A stretch of 64,000 nt of DNA from positions 1 through 64,000 of the forward strand of contig JAWKVZ010000008.1 of NCBI GenBank assembly GCA_041397725.1, in the 5' to 3' direction. The notes under the pieces are model-generated. The model was not told the origin of the DNA and did no database searches. It saw nothing but the letters and a program-made list of their open reading frames with translations. This DNA is from JAGRKR01 sp041397725. GTDB lineage: Bacteria > Pseudomonadota > Alphaproteobacteria > Rhizobiales > Hyphomicrobiaceae. Both the position numbers and the translations under genes were made by a program. Below, in pieces: positions 17,795 to 26,103 of the stretch (its first letter is position 1; each line of letters starts with the position of its first letter).

Positions 17795-18145
17795 TCATGT
17801 GTGCGGCGCGGCAGGCGTCGTCGAACGAGGCGGGGTCTGAGCGAGCGGCAAACGGGTCGCCGGAGGATTGCTCGGCTCCCGTCTTGCTGCTGGCAGCAAC
17901 CTGCGGCATGCGCCGGCCTTGCTGCCGACGAGGCCGCCACGACGCCCTTGGGCCAGGGCGAGACCTGTTCCGCCTGCCATCGCGATCGCAGGGATCAGCA
18001 GCAGGAAGCTCCTTGGGATCGCCATCTTCACTGCAACGATGGTCGATTGCGATCCAACGAGCTCGCTTAGAACCGTCGAGAGCCAGAATGTGGCGATCGT
18101 CAGGATGGCCAGCCCGCCCGCGATGGGATGAATGGGCTTGATCAT
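17795..18145 (-). CDS. Small membrane protein, probably frameshifted in its second half
   Basis: 116 residues. The first 65 look like a real two-helix membrane protein (IHPIAGGLAILTIATFWLSTVLSELVG and FLLLIPAIAMAGGTGLALA, then GRRGGLVGSKAG). After GSKAG the protein turns into Pro/Arg-rich sequence with no hydrophobic segment. Reading the next frame from there gives RMPQVAAS and later SFDDACRAAHM, which resemble how I recall this four-helix family continuing. A small deletion or frameshift with later decay is the likely reading. It is 26 bases downstream of the monooxygenase gene, in the same direction. ATG at 18145. Comparison to intact homologues would settle it. Confidence 0.5.
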   Translation of the reverse strand: MIKPIHPIAGGLAILTIATFWLSTVLSELVGSQSTIVAVKMAIPRSFLLLIPAIAMAGGTGLALAQGRRGGLVGSKAGACRRLLPAARREPSNPPATRLPLAQTPPRSTTPAAPHT

Positions 18146-18171
18146 CACAGCCTCCCCATCACTCGCTCGCG

Positions 18172-18540
18172 TCACGCGACGCAAATCCCCGGGACCGCGA
18201 TTTTCTGGAAGAGATGCGGTGCAGCGATGGCCGATGACGGATAGGCGGAGAGCCGCGATTGGAATTCCGGGTGACCGAAGGCGGCTCGAAACGAGGCTGT
18301 CGATTCCCAGACGGCATAGTTGAGGTAGGCGCAGCTGCCGCCGATAGCGCGATGGAGCTGCGTGGAGATGAAGCCGGGCTGCTGCTTCATGAACGCGGCA
18401 TCATGCGCCCAGGCAGCGAGAAGCGCCTGCTCGTCAGCCTTGTCGATCGTGAACAGGTTGACGAGCACCACCGGGCTTGCGTCGCTCGCGAGTTGCTTCT
18501 CGATCGGGAAGGCGGGGTCCAAGGGGCGAAGCATCGACAT
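18172..18540 (-). CDS. Antibiotic biosynthesis monooxygenase (ABM) domain protein
   Basis: A 122-residue single-domain dimeric alpha-beta barrel protein. The pattern PVVLVNLFTIDKADEQALLAAWAHDAAFMKQQPGFISTQLHRA, followed by YLNYAVWES and FRAAF, is that of the ABM family, whose members include quinol and anthrone monooxygenases and heme-degrading IsdG proteins; many have unknown substrates. ATG at 18540 is preferred over 18567 because AGAGGT lies just upstream of it. It is divergent from the MarR gene, with a palindrome between them, so it is the probable target of that regulator. Confidence 0.82.
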   Translation of the reverse strand: MSMLRPLDPAFPIEKQLASDASPVVLVNLFTIDKADEQALLAAWAHDAAFMKQQPGFISTQLHRAIGGSCAYLNYAVWESTASFRAAFGHPEFQSRLSAYPSSAIAAPHLFQKIAVPGICVA

Positions 18541-18597
18541 GACAAATTGACCTCTGGTTGGTATCATGATGACAAAATGAATGCCTTATTGACATTA

Positions 18598-18611
18598 TGA
18601 TGTCAACATCA
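18598..18611. promoter_or_regulatory. Candidate MarR operator
   Basis: Inverted repeat TGATGT-CA-ACATCA between the divergent ABM and MarR genes, partly overlapping a TTGACA-like hexamer (18589-18594). MarR dimers commonly bind such palindromes in the shared promoter. Confidence 0.55.
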
Positions 18612-18634
18612 TTTCATGGAGCTTATGAGGGTCG

Positions 18635-19096
18635 ATGAAGCGCACTCCTTCCGGTGATGCCTTGACGAGGCTGATGCTCGATCTGTTCCGGCTCAACAGC
18701 CTCGCACTGACTGCGGGTGATCGCCTCGTCGCACCTCTCGGGTTGACGAGCGCGCGCTGGCAGGTTCTGGGCGCGATCGTGGCGACCGAGCGACCGCAGC
18801 CCGTTGCATGGCTTGCCCGTGATCTCGGTGCCAACCGGCAGAATGTGCAGCGCATTATCAACGATCTCGAGCGCGAAGGGCTTGTGACCTTCGCACCGAA
18901 CCCGCATCACAAGCGCGCCCAGCTCGTCGTGCTGAGCGACAAGGGCAACCGCACGTTCAAGTCGGCGATGAACCTCCAGGCGCCCTGGGTCAACGCTCTT
19001 GCGGACGGGGTGACGGTCAAAGAGCTCGAGACCGTCCATCGCGTCATCCTGGCGCTACGCGGGAAGCTTGAAGGCGATGACGCCGCCGAGGAGTGA
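18635..19096 (+). CDS. MarR family transcriptional regulator
   Basis: A 153-residue winged-helix repressor. The central DNA-binding domain runs from LTSARWQVLGAIV through the recognition helix region LARDLGANRQNVQRIINDLEREGLV to the wing FAPNPHHKRAQLVVLSDKG. Flanking helices form the dimer and ligand pocket. The ATG at 18635 follows ATGAGGG. Divergent to the ABM monooxygenase with a palindrome between, it probably represses that gene and itself, releasing DNA on binding a phenolic or quinone-type ligand; the ligand is inferred from the family only. Confidence 0.9.
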   Translation: MKRTPSGDALTRLMLDLFRLNSLALTAGDRLVAPLGLTSARWQVLGAIVATERPQPVAWLARDLGANRQNVQRIINDLEREGLVTFAPNPHHKRAQLVVLSDKGNRTFKSAMNLQAPWVNALADGVTVKELETVHRVILALRGKLEGDDAAEE

Positions 19097-19228
19097 CAGG
19101 CGCCAGCGGCAGAGCCGTCCGGAAGTGTGTGAATGCGGGCGGCCGGGCCGGCGTCCACATCGCACCTTGCGGCACCGTGGCCCGCCGTGCCTTCATGTGG
19201 CGTGCCAGCAAACCGAGGGAGCGAGCCT

Positions 19229-19783
19229 ATGCCGCGACTGCCGATCCCGAACGACGGGCCGACGTTCAGCGACGAGACGCGGGCCGCCGTCCGCTACATC
19301 CTGGAGACGCGCAAGAGTACGCCGCCGCCGTCGACCTATCTGACGTACGCCGGCAAGGCGGGGATGCTGCTGTCCGATCTGGTCGAGCACCTGCGCTACC
19401 ACACGACGCTGTCGGCGGCCGAGTCCGAGCTGGCCATCTGTACGGCGGCGCGCGCGGCCGATGCCGACTACATCTGGAACGCGCACGTGCGCCTGGGCCT
19501 CAAGGCGGGGACGCGCGAGGAGGCTATTCATGCCGTCGATACCTTTGCCCCGCTCGACGGGCTGACGGCGGACGAGGCGCTGATCATCCGCTACGGACGC
19601 GAGCTTCTCGAGCAGCGCCGGGTCAACGATGACACGTTCGCGGCCGTCAAGGCGCGCTGGGGCGAGCAGGGGCTGATGGAGATGACCGCGCTCATGTCCG
19701 TCTACATGATGAACGCCACCATCCTGCGCGCGATGGACCACAGGGCCGCGGCCGACGCGCGTCATCTCACCCCGCGCAGCTAG
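19229..19783 (+). CDS. Carboxymuconolactone decarboxylase family protein
   Basis: A 184-residue all-helical protein of the CMD/AhpD-like superfamily. The block LVEHLRYHTTLSAAESELAICTAARAADADYIWNAHVRLGLKAG matches the conserved active-site region. It lacks the CxxC pair of AhpD peroxidoreductases, having only a single Cys in ELAICTAA, so a lactone decarboxylase-like or unassigned role is more likely. ATG at 19229 (MPRLPIP) follows GAGGGAGCGAG; the frame extends upstream but without family similarity. It follows the MarR gene by 130 bases and precedes a dienelactone hydrolase, a common pairing in aromatic ring-cleavage metabolism. Confidence 0.82.
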   Translation: MPRLPIPNDGPTFSDETRAAVRYILETRKSTPPPSTYLTYAGKAGMLLSDLVEHLRYHTTLSAAESELAICTAARAADADYIWNAHVRLGLKAGTREEAIHAVDTFAPLDGLTADEALIIRYGRELLEQRRVNDDTFAAVKARWGEQGLMEMTALMSVYMMNATILRAMDHRAAADARHLTPRS

Positions 19784-19920
19784 ACGGGCAGCGCCATGGT
19801 GGCCTGGTGGTCGCACGGCCGGGGAAGGCGCACGCCGTGTTGATGGCGGCGTCTGGCGCGGTCGGTTGAAGGCGCGCTATGCTCGTCTCCGGCGCTGAAT
19901 TCATCAAGGGAGGCTCAGCC

Positions 19921-20853
19921 ATGGCTGATGCTACGCGAGAGTTGCCGTTCTCCTCTCAGTCCGCCGAGACGCCGCCGCCCCTGACCCAGGCGGATATTGA
20001 TCAGCGCGTGTTCGATCTCTACGACGAGTATTGCCATGGTCGCATCGACCGCCGCGAGTTCCTGGCTCGGGCCGCCGCCGTTACCGTCGGTGGCCTGGCC
20101 ATGGCGCAGGCGCTGTTGCCGCGCTATGCGCTGGCGCAGACGATCTCCTTCACCGACAAGCGGATGAAGGCGCGCTACGTCACCTATCCTTCGCCGGGCG
20201 GCACATCCGGCAAGATGCGCGGCTACCTGGTGCAGCCGAGCGGCGCCGGGCCGTTTCCCGCGGTCCTGGTCATCCACGAGAACCGCGGCCTCAATCCCTA
20301 CATCGAGGATGTCGCGCGCCGGGCCGCGGTGGCAGGGTTCCTGGCGCTGGCGCCGGACGGTCTGTGGCCCGTGGGCGGCTATCCCGGCAACGACGACGAC
20401 GGCCGGGCGCTCCAGGCGAGCCTCGACCAGAAGAAGCTGCGCGCGGACATGCTCAACAGCGCACGCTTCGTGAAGCGGCATGCGCTGTCGACCGGCAAGC
20501 TCGGCGCGACGGGGTTCTGCTGGGGTGGCGGCACCACGAACTATCTGGCCATCGCGCTCGGCGGCGACCTCCAGGCCGCCGTGCCGTTCTATGGCGCGGC
20601 GGCGGAGACGGCGGCGGTGCCATCGATCAAGGCGCCGCTGCTCGTCCATTATGCCGAGCGGGACCCGCGCATCAATGCCATGCGACCAGCCTTCGAGGAG
20701 GCTCTCAAGGCAGCGGGCGTGCGCTACGAGATGCACGTCTATCCGGGCACGCAACACGGTTTTCACAACAACTCGACGCCACGCTACGACGAAGCCGCGG
20801 CGAAGCTGGCCTGGGAGCGGACGATCGCCTTCTTCAAGACGCATCTCGGCTGA
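19921..20853 (+). CDS. Tat-exported dienelactone hydrolase family protein
   Basis: A 310-residue alpha/beta hydrolase. A twin-arginine type leader (DRREFLARAAAVTVGGLAMAQ, about residues 43-65) is preceded by an unusual 40-residue extension. The hydrolase domain has LVIHENRGLNPYIEDVARR, the nucleophile Cys in TGFCWGGGTTNY (dienelactone hydrolases use Cys), an acid near HYAERDPRI and the catalytic His in PGTQHGFHNNS. ATG at 19921 follows GGGAGGC. The export signal points to a periplasmic enzyme acting on lactones or esters. The preceding CMD-like gene suggests linked aromatic or lactone metabolism, but the substrate is unknown. Confidence 0.88.
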   Translation: MADATRELPFSSQSAETPPPLTQADIDQRVFDLYDEYCHGRIDRREFLARAAAVTVGGLAMAQALLPRYALAQTISFTDKRMKARYVTYPSPGGTSGKMRGYLVQPSGAGPFPAVLVIHENRGLNPYIEDVARRAAVAGFLALAPDGLWPVGGYPGNDDDGRALQASLDQKKLRADMLNSARFVKRHALSTGKLGATGFCWGGGTTNYLAIALGGDLQAAVPFYGAAAETAAVPSIKAPLLVHYAERDPRINAMRPAFEEALKAAGVRYEMHVYPGTQHGFHNNSTPRYDEAAAKLAWERTIAFFKTHLG

Positions 20854-21019
20854 GCGCCGGGCGCCGAAGACATGGCGGGGCGGGGGAAGGCGCGCGCGTC
20901 GTGCGGCGCGGGCGCGACGGCCCGCAGGCTGCGTCACAGCCGATCGTAGCGTTGCGGGCGCCTCGGCACTCGCCTAGCGTCGCACGTGCCTCCAGGCAGG
21001 CTCGCAAGCGCCCCTCCCG

Positions 21020-21742
21020 ATGCAGGATCACACAATGCTGCCCAAGGACCTCAGTCTGACGCACGGCTTCGCGGTGCTCTTCCTGTTCGCCTGCTGGCTG
21101 CTGTATTCGCGGGTGCTCGCCTATTTCGGGCGCGGCTCGCTCAACGCGCAGCTCGCCGTGGTGCGCCGCTACTGGATCTCCGGGGCGACGCGGCGTGCGA
21201 CCAAGCCTTTCGACGGCATCCTGCTCGGCCACATCATCAATTCCACCGCATTCTTCGGCTCGGCGACACTGATCGTGCTGGCCGCAGTCCTCACGGCGCT
21301 GGCCCGTGTCAAGCAGATCCACGAGACGATCTCGCAGCTGCATTTCGTTGCGGAGACGAGCCTGGAGCTCTTCGCCCTGGCGATGGGCTTTCTGGCGTTC
21401 GTGCTGGCGATGTGCTTCTTCTCGTTCACGTACGCGCTGCGCAAGCTCGTCTATGTGCTGGCGCTTCTCGGCGCCCTGCCCGACAAGTCGGAGAACTGTC
21501 CGACGCACGACGACCTCGTGGACGCCACGACGATGGTGCTCTCGGAGGCCATCATGACTTTCAACTTCGGTATTCGCGGCTACTATTACGCGGTCGCCGC
21601 GCTCTGCCTACTGGTCTCGCCCGTCCTGTCGATCGCGGTGACGGCCTTCGTTACGGGCATCCTGTTCCACCGCCAGCTCATGACGCCGACCGCCCGCGCC
21701 ATCCAGAAGTACGTCGAGGCCGCGAAAAGCCTGGAGCGGTAG
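21020..21742 (+). CDS. DUF599 family membrane protein
   Basis: A 240-residue integral membrane protein with about four transmembrane helices (about residues 13-35, 68-90, 108-140, 190-215). The motifs ISGATRRATKPFDGILLGHIINSTAFF and IMTFNFGIRGYYYAVAALCLL are characteristic of DUF599, a bacterial family of unknown function. Start is uncertain between ATG 21020 and ATG 21035; neither has a strong ribosome-binding site. It sits alone between a hydrolase and a dehydratase gene in the same direction. Confidence 0.85.
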   Translation: MQDHTMLPKDLSLTHGFAVLFLFACWLLYSRVLAYFGRGSLNAQLAVVRRYWISGATRRATKPFDGILLGHIINSTAFFGSATLIVLAAVLTALARVKQIHETISQLHFVAETSLELFALAMGFLAFVLAMCFFSFTYALRKLVYVLALLGALPDKSENCPTHDDLVDATTMVLSEAIMTFNFGIRGYYYAVAALCLLVSPVLSIAVTAFVTGILFHRQLMTPTARAIQKYVEAAKSLER

Positions 21743-21818
21743 GTGCAACCTCGCGGCCGCAGACGATGTGCTATGGAACTGCAACGTGTGAACCGCCTCA
21801 ATCAGTCCGGGAAGAACC

Positions 21819-23366
21819 ATGGTCGACACCACAGCAAAGCGCCGGGCAGGTCCGGCAATCCGGCTCAACCCGCTCGACAATGTCCTGGTGGCATCGACAC
21901 AGATCGCCGCCGGGGTGGAGATTCCGGGCGAGGGCATCGTAACGCGCAACGCCGTGCCGGCGGGCTACAAGTTCGCGGCGCGCGATCTCAGGAAGGGTGA
22001 GCCGATACGCAAGTACGACACGCTCATCGGCTACGCCGCGAGCGACATTGCGGCCGGCACCATGCTGCACTCCCACAACATCGAGTTCCGCCAGATCGAT
22101 CTCGACTACGCTCATGCGAGCGAGTTCCGCCCGGTGGAGCTGCTGCCGGAGGCCGGACGCCGCACCTTCGAGGGCTTTCTGCGTGACGACGGCCGCGCCG
22201 GCACGCGCAACTACATCGCCATCGTCGCCACCGTGAACTGCTCGGCCACCGTCATTCATGAAATCGCTGCGTGGTTCACCCGGGAGCGCCTGGCCGACTA
22301 TCCCAACGTCGATGGCGTCGTCGCCTTCGCCCATCAGACCGGCTGCGGCATGGAGATGAGCGGCGAGCCGATGGCGCTCCTCAATCGCACGCTTGCAGGC
22401 TACATCCGCCATCCCAACGTGGCCGCGGCATTGGTTGTCGGCCTCGGCTGCGAGCGTTGCCAGATCCACGGCCTGTTCGCCCAGGAAAAGCTCGAGACGA
22501 GCGCCCGCCTGCGCCACCTCGTGATGCAGGAGCAGGGTGGCACGCGCAAGACTATCGAAGCCGGCATCGCCATCGTGAAGGAGATGCTGCCGGAAGCCGA
22601 CCGGGCGCGGCGCACGAGCGTGCCGGCGAGCCACATCATGGTCGGGTTGCAGTGCGGCGGCTCCGACGCCTTTTCCTCTATCACCGCCAATCCCGCTCTC
22701 GGCGCCGCCGTCGATATCCTGGCGCGACATGGGGGCACCGGCATTCTCTCGGAGACACCGGAGATCCGCGGCGTCGAGCACATGCTGACGCGCCGGGCCG
22801 CCAGCCGCGAGATCGGCGAGAAGCTGGTCGAGCGCGTGCGCTGGTGGCTGGAGGAGTACACGCCCGGGCGCGACGTGCAGATCCAGGGAACGGTCAGCCC
22901 CGGCAATCAGGCGGGCGGGCTCGCCAATATCCTCGAGAAGTCGCTCGGCTCGGCCATGAAGGGCGGAACGGGTCCGCTGATGGCGGTCTACAAGTACGCC
23001 GAGCCGGTCACCGAGAAGGGCTTCGTGTTCATGGATACGCCCGGCTTCGATCCGGTGTCCGCGACCGGCCAGATCGCCGGGGGCGCAAACCTCGTCGCCT
23101 TCACCACCGGGCGCGGCTCGTGCTTCGGCTCCGTTCCCGCTCCCTCGCTCAAGCTCGCGACGAATACGCCCATGTACCGCCGCATGGAGGAGGACATGGA
23201 CATCAACTGCGGCGAGGTCCTCGATGGCGATGTCTCGATCGAGGAGATGGGGCAGCGAATTTTCGAGCTTATGCTTGCGACCGCTTCGGGCAAGCCGACC
23301 AAGAGCGAGCTGCTGGGCCTCGGCCGCCACGAGTTCATACCCTGGTACATCGGCGTCGTCGGGTAG
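21819..23366 (+). CDS. UxaA family dehydratase (altronate/galactarate dehydratase type)
   Basis: A 515-residue enzyme with both modules of the family: an N-terminal SAF domain (about residues 18-90, VASTQIAAGVEIPGEG) and the large UxaA domain. Conserved cysteines likely to bind the Fe centre lie in QTGCGMEMSG, GLGCERCQ and LQCGGSDAFSS; the C-terminal part has GRGSCFGSVPAPS and MDINCGEVLDG. Family members dehydrate altronate, galactarate or related sugar acids. No transporter or second sugar-acid enzyme is adjacent, so the substrate is open. ATG at 21819 follows CGGGAAGAACC. Its 3' end converges on the ABC transporter operon. Confidence 0.9.
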   Translation: MVDTTAKRRAGPAIRLNPLDNVLVASTQIAAGVEIPGEGIVTRNAVPAGYKFAARDLRKGEPIRKYDTLIGYAASDIAAGTMLHSHNIEFRQIDLDYAHASEFRPVELLPEAGRRTFEGFLRDDGRAGTRNYIAIVATVNCSATVIHEIAAWFTRERLADYPNVDGVVAFAHQTGCGMEMSGEPMALLNRTLAGYIRHPNVAAALVVGLGCERCQIHGLFAQEKLETSARLRHLVMQEQGGTRKTIEAGIAIVKEMLPEADRARRTSVPASHIMVGLQCGGSDAFSSITANPALGAAVDILARHGGTGILSETPEIRGVEHMLTRRAASREIGEKLVERVRWWLEEYTPGRDVQIQGTVSPGNQAGGLANILEKSLGSAMKGGTGPLMAVYKYAEPVTEKGFVFMDTPGFDPVSATGQIAGGANLVAFTTGRGSCFGSVPAPSLKLATNTPMYRRMEEDMDINCGEVLDGDVSIEEMGQRIFELMLATASGKPTKSELLGLGRHEFIPWYIGVVG

Positions 23367-23411
23367 GCGCGGGCCGCGGAGGCGAGCGCACCCCCGCAAA
23401 GTCGCGACGGG

Positions 23412-24224
23412 CTATGCCGATCCGGCGCGATCACGGTCGGAGGCATCCGTGAAGGCGGCGGGGGAGAGAAGCTCCCAGAGCTCCGCTGTGAGATCGGTAT
23501 AGGCGCGGTTGCGCCGCAGCCGCATCAGATCGCGGTCGCGAGGCAGCGGCACGTCGACGGTCTTTACGATGGTGCCGGGCCGGGCGCTGAATACGGCGCA
23601 GCGGTCAGCCAGCGCAACCGCCTCGTCGAGGTCATGCGTGACGAACATCACCGTCTTGCCGAGCGACAAGGCGAGGCGGCGAATCTCGATCTGCATGGCG
23701 AGCCGGAGCTGCGCATCGAGCGCCCCGAAGGGCTCGTCCATTAACAGCGTTTCCGGATCGTAGGCGAGCACGCGCGCCAGGGCGCAGCGCTTGCGCATGC
23801 CGCCTGAGAGCTGTGTCGGGTAGGCACGTTCGAAGCCGGCTAGGCCGACGAGCTCGATCAACTCACCGACCCGCTCGTGCGCCTCCTTGGTCGGTGTGCC
23901 GCGAATCTCGAGTGGCACGCGAATGTTTCCGACCACGTCCCGCCAGGGCAGGAGATGATCGTTCTGGGTCATGTAGCCGACCTTGCGGTTGTACTCCGGC
24001 ACCGGCATGCCGGAGTAAGACACCTGGCCCTCCGTCGGCTTGAAGAGGCCAGCCGTCATGTTGAGCAGCGTGGACTTGCCGCATCCCGACGGGCCGACCA
24101 GCGTCACGAACTCGGCGCGCGCCACCGTGAGATTGACATCACGCACCGCGGTTACGGACCCACTCGCGGTCTCGAACACCTTGGAGATGCCCTGGAAGAC
24201 GATCAGCGGCTCGCTCGTGGTCAC
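23412..24224 (-). CDS. ABC transporter ATP-binding protein (SsuB/TauB type)
   Basis: Energises the importer whose permease and binding protein lie just upstream. The 270-residue protein has Walker A GPSGCGKST, the Q-loop in YMTQNDHLLPW, signature LSGGMRKRC, Walker B ETLLMDEPFGALD and the switch His in FVTHDLDEA. The family is that of nitrate, sulfonate, taurine and thiamine-pyrimidine importers. It starts with GTG (24224) behind GGAGG. Last gene of the minus-strand operon that begins with the amidohydrolase. Confidence 0.94.
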   Translation of the reverse strand: MTTSEPLIVFQGISKVFETASGSVTAVRDVNLTVARAEFVTLVGPSGCGKSTLLNMTAGLFKPTEGQVSYSGMPVPEYNRKVGYMTQNDHLLPWRDVVGNIRVPLEIRGTPTKEAHERVGELIELVGLAGFERAYPTQLSGGMRKRCALARVLAYDPETLLMDEPFGALDAQLRLAMQIEIRRLALSLGKTVMFVTHDLDEAVALADRCAVFSARPGTIVKTVDVPLPRDRDLMRLRRNRAYTDLTAELWELLSPAAFTDASDRDRAGSA

Positions 24225-24268
24225 TGCGCATCGTCCTCCAGGTCTCCGGTGTCGTCGACAGTGGCCAC

Positions 24269-25303
24269 CTACTTCATATCCTTGGCGGCAGCCTCGACGA
24301 TCTTGGATGTGTAGACCTTCTCGATGTCGACCTGCGGTGCCTTGCCTTCTGTGTCGGCGAGGAACTTCAGCGCCCGCTCCACCTGCGAGCGCTTGAGCGC
24401 CGGCGTCGCCGGGAACGCGTGGCGCGTGCCTTCCCAGGCAAGGTCGAACGTCTCCTTGTCCATCTTCGGGAAGAACTTGCGCACCACCTCGGCGGCTTCC
24501 TTGGGGTTCTCACGCATTAGCTTCATGCCTTTCCAGAGCGCCCGCGCCACGCGGCGTGCTACGTCCGGGTTCTTCTCGAGCCAGTCAGCGCGCGAGTTGA
24601 AGCTGACGTAAAGGAAGCCATCCAGCGGCGGATACTCGCCCTTCGCGAGGTTGAAGAGCATGTAAGCGCCATGCAGCTTGATGGCGAAATCGCTGGTCGG
24701 GGAGGAGAACATGAAGGCGTCGACGCGCTTCTGGCCGAAGGCGGCGACCATGGCCGAGCCGGCCGCACCGATCGGCGTGATCGTCACGTCACGATCGGGG
24801 TTCATGCCGACGTTGCGCAGGAAATAGCGGATGAGCTGGTCCAGCGAGCTGCCGGGGCCGTTGATGCCGATGGTGAGACCCTTGAGCGCCTTGATGCGAT
24901 CGTCGGGCGAGGTCTGTGGTGTCAGCTTCAGGCGCTTGGCGATGTCGCCCTGGATCACGAAGTTCGATCCGATCTGTCCCATCATCGCTGCCCAGATCCG
25001 CACGGGCTGGCCCTTGGCATAGGCCTTGATCGGGGTTGAGGGGACGCCGGTGTAGATGTGGGCATTGCCCGAGATGACGGCTGCCATGGCCGGAGCACCG
25101 CCTGCGAAGACCTGCACGTCGAGATCGATGTTCTCCTCCTTGAAGAAGCCCTTGCCGCGGGCGACGTAGACCGGAAGGTAGAGGAAGCCGTGGCTCGGCT
25201 GGGCGATGATGACCTTGTCGGCTGCTCGCGCCGAGATCGTACCGAACGACGTTGCCAAGGCTGCGGCAAGTGCTGCGGTCAGGCAGAGTTTCAAAGCTCG
25301 CAT
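24269..25303 (-). CDS. ABC transporter periplasmic substrate-binding protein (NMT1/SsuA-like)
   Basis: A 344-residue exported protein; Sec signal peptide of about 28 residues ending SARAADK. The mature part follows the NMT1/THI5-like pattern: LPVYVARGKGFFKEENIDLDV, VISGNAHIYTG, LKGLTIGINGPGSSLDQLIRYFL, MVAAFGQKRVDAFMFSSP. These proteins bind small organic or oxyanion ligands and hand them to a TauC-type permease. The strong ribosome-binding site GGGAGGAG precedes the ATG at 25303. Being co-operonic with a CoA ligase, SDR and amidohydrolase suggests the ligand is an organic acid destined for CoA activation rather than nitrate or taurine; this is inference. Confidence 0.93.
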   Translation of the reverse strand: MRALKLCLTAALAAALATSFGTISARAADKVIIAQPSHGFLYLPVYVARGKGFFKEENIDLDVQVFAGGAPAMAAVISGNAHIYTGVPSTPIKAYAKGQPVRIWAAMMGQIGSNFVIQGDIAKRLKLTPQTSPDDRIKALKGLTIGINGPGSSLDQLIRYFLRNVGMNPDRDVTITPIGAAGSAMVAAFGQKRVDAFMFSSPTSDFAIKLHGAYMLFNLAKGEYPPLDGFLYVSFNSRADWLEKNPDVARRVARALWKGMKLMRENPKEAAEVVRKFFPKMDKETFDLAWEGTRHAFPATPALKRSQVERALKFLADTEGKAPQVDIEKVYTSKIVEAAAKDMK

Positions 25304-25341
25304 TTTTTCGCTCCTCCCGGATTTGGCCTGGGGCTCAGATC

Positions 25342-26103
25342 TTAGACGACGAGTTCGCGCTGATCTTCTGCCGACTTCCACGGCATCAGCCAGCGTTCGA
25401 TGACTTTCACGGAGAAATTGAGCGCTACGGCCAGCATGATGATGGCGATCAGGGCCGCGAACACGGCGGCCGTGTCGAATTGCGCCGCGCCGTGGGCCAC
25501 GAGATAGCCGAGCCCGCGATTGGCGGCGATGATCTCCGCCACGATCGCCCCGATCAGCGCGTAGGGCACGGACAGCCGCAGGCCCGCGAAGATCCAGGTG
25601 AACGCCGCGGGGATCACGACCTTGGTCATCAGATGCCACTCGTTGGCTCCCATGAGGCGCAAGACGGTAATCTGCTCGCGGCTGACGTGGCGCACGCCCG
25701 TGTAGGTGTTGAAGAACACCAGGAAGAAGACGATGACCGCCGTGAATACGATCTTCATGGTGATGCCGATGCCGAACCACATGACGAAGAGCGGCGCCAG
25801 CGCCACCTTGGGCAGGCTGTAGAGCGCCATCAGGATGGGATCGACGACGTCGGCCAGGATCTTGATGCGTCCCATGAGCAGGCCGACCAGTGTGCCGAGC
25901 ACGCCGCCGGCAAAGAAGCCGAGGCCCGCCTCCATGGCCGTAATGCCCATGTGCCGGAACAGGCTGCCGTCGGCGACCAGGCTCCACAGGCTCTGGGCGA
26001 TATCCGATGGTCGGCTGAGGAAAAATGTCAGCCGATCCGGAACCTGCTGCCAGAGGGCGAGCACGATGACGAGCAGAGCCAGCCTGATGAGCGCGATCTT
26101 CAT
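25342..26103 (-). CDS. ABC transporter permease (SsuC/TauC type)
   Basis: A 253-residue inner-membrane protein with about six helices. The cytoplasmic EAA loop is LRLMGANEWHLMTKVVIPAAFTWIFAGLRLSV, the contact site for the ATPase. The region LADVVDPILMALYSLPKVALAPLFVMWFG is the family's conserved block. The ATG overlaps the stop of the CoA-ligase-like gene by 4 bases (ATGA), so translation is coupled to it. Forms the importer with the binding protein and ATPase downstream. Confidence 0.94.
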   Translation of the reverse strand: MKIALIRLALLVIVLALWQQVPDRLTFFLSRPSDIAQSLWSLVADGSLFRHMGITAMEAGLGFFAGGVLGTLVGLLMGRIKILADVVDPILMALYSLPKVALAPLFVMWFGIGITMKIVFTAVIVFFLVFFNTYTGVRHVSREQITVLRLMGANEWHLMTKVVIPAAFTWIFAGLRLSVPYALIGAIVAEIIAANRGLGYLVAHGAAQFDTAAVFAALIAIIMLAVALNFSVKVIERWLMPWKSAEDQRELVV

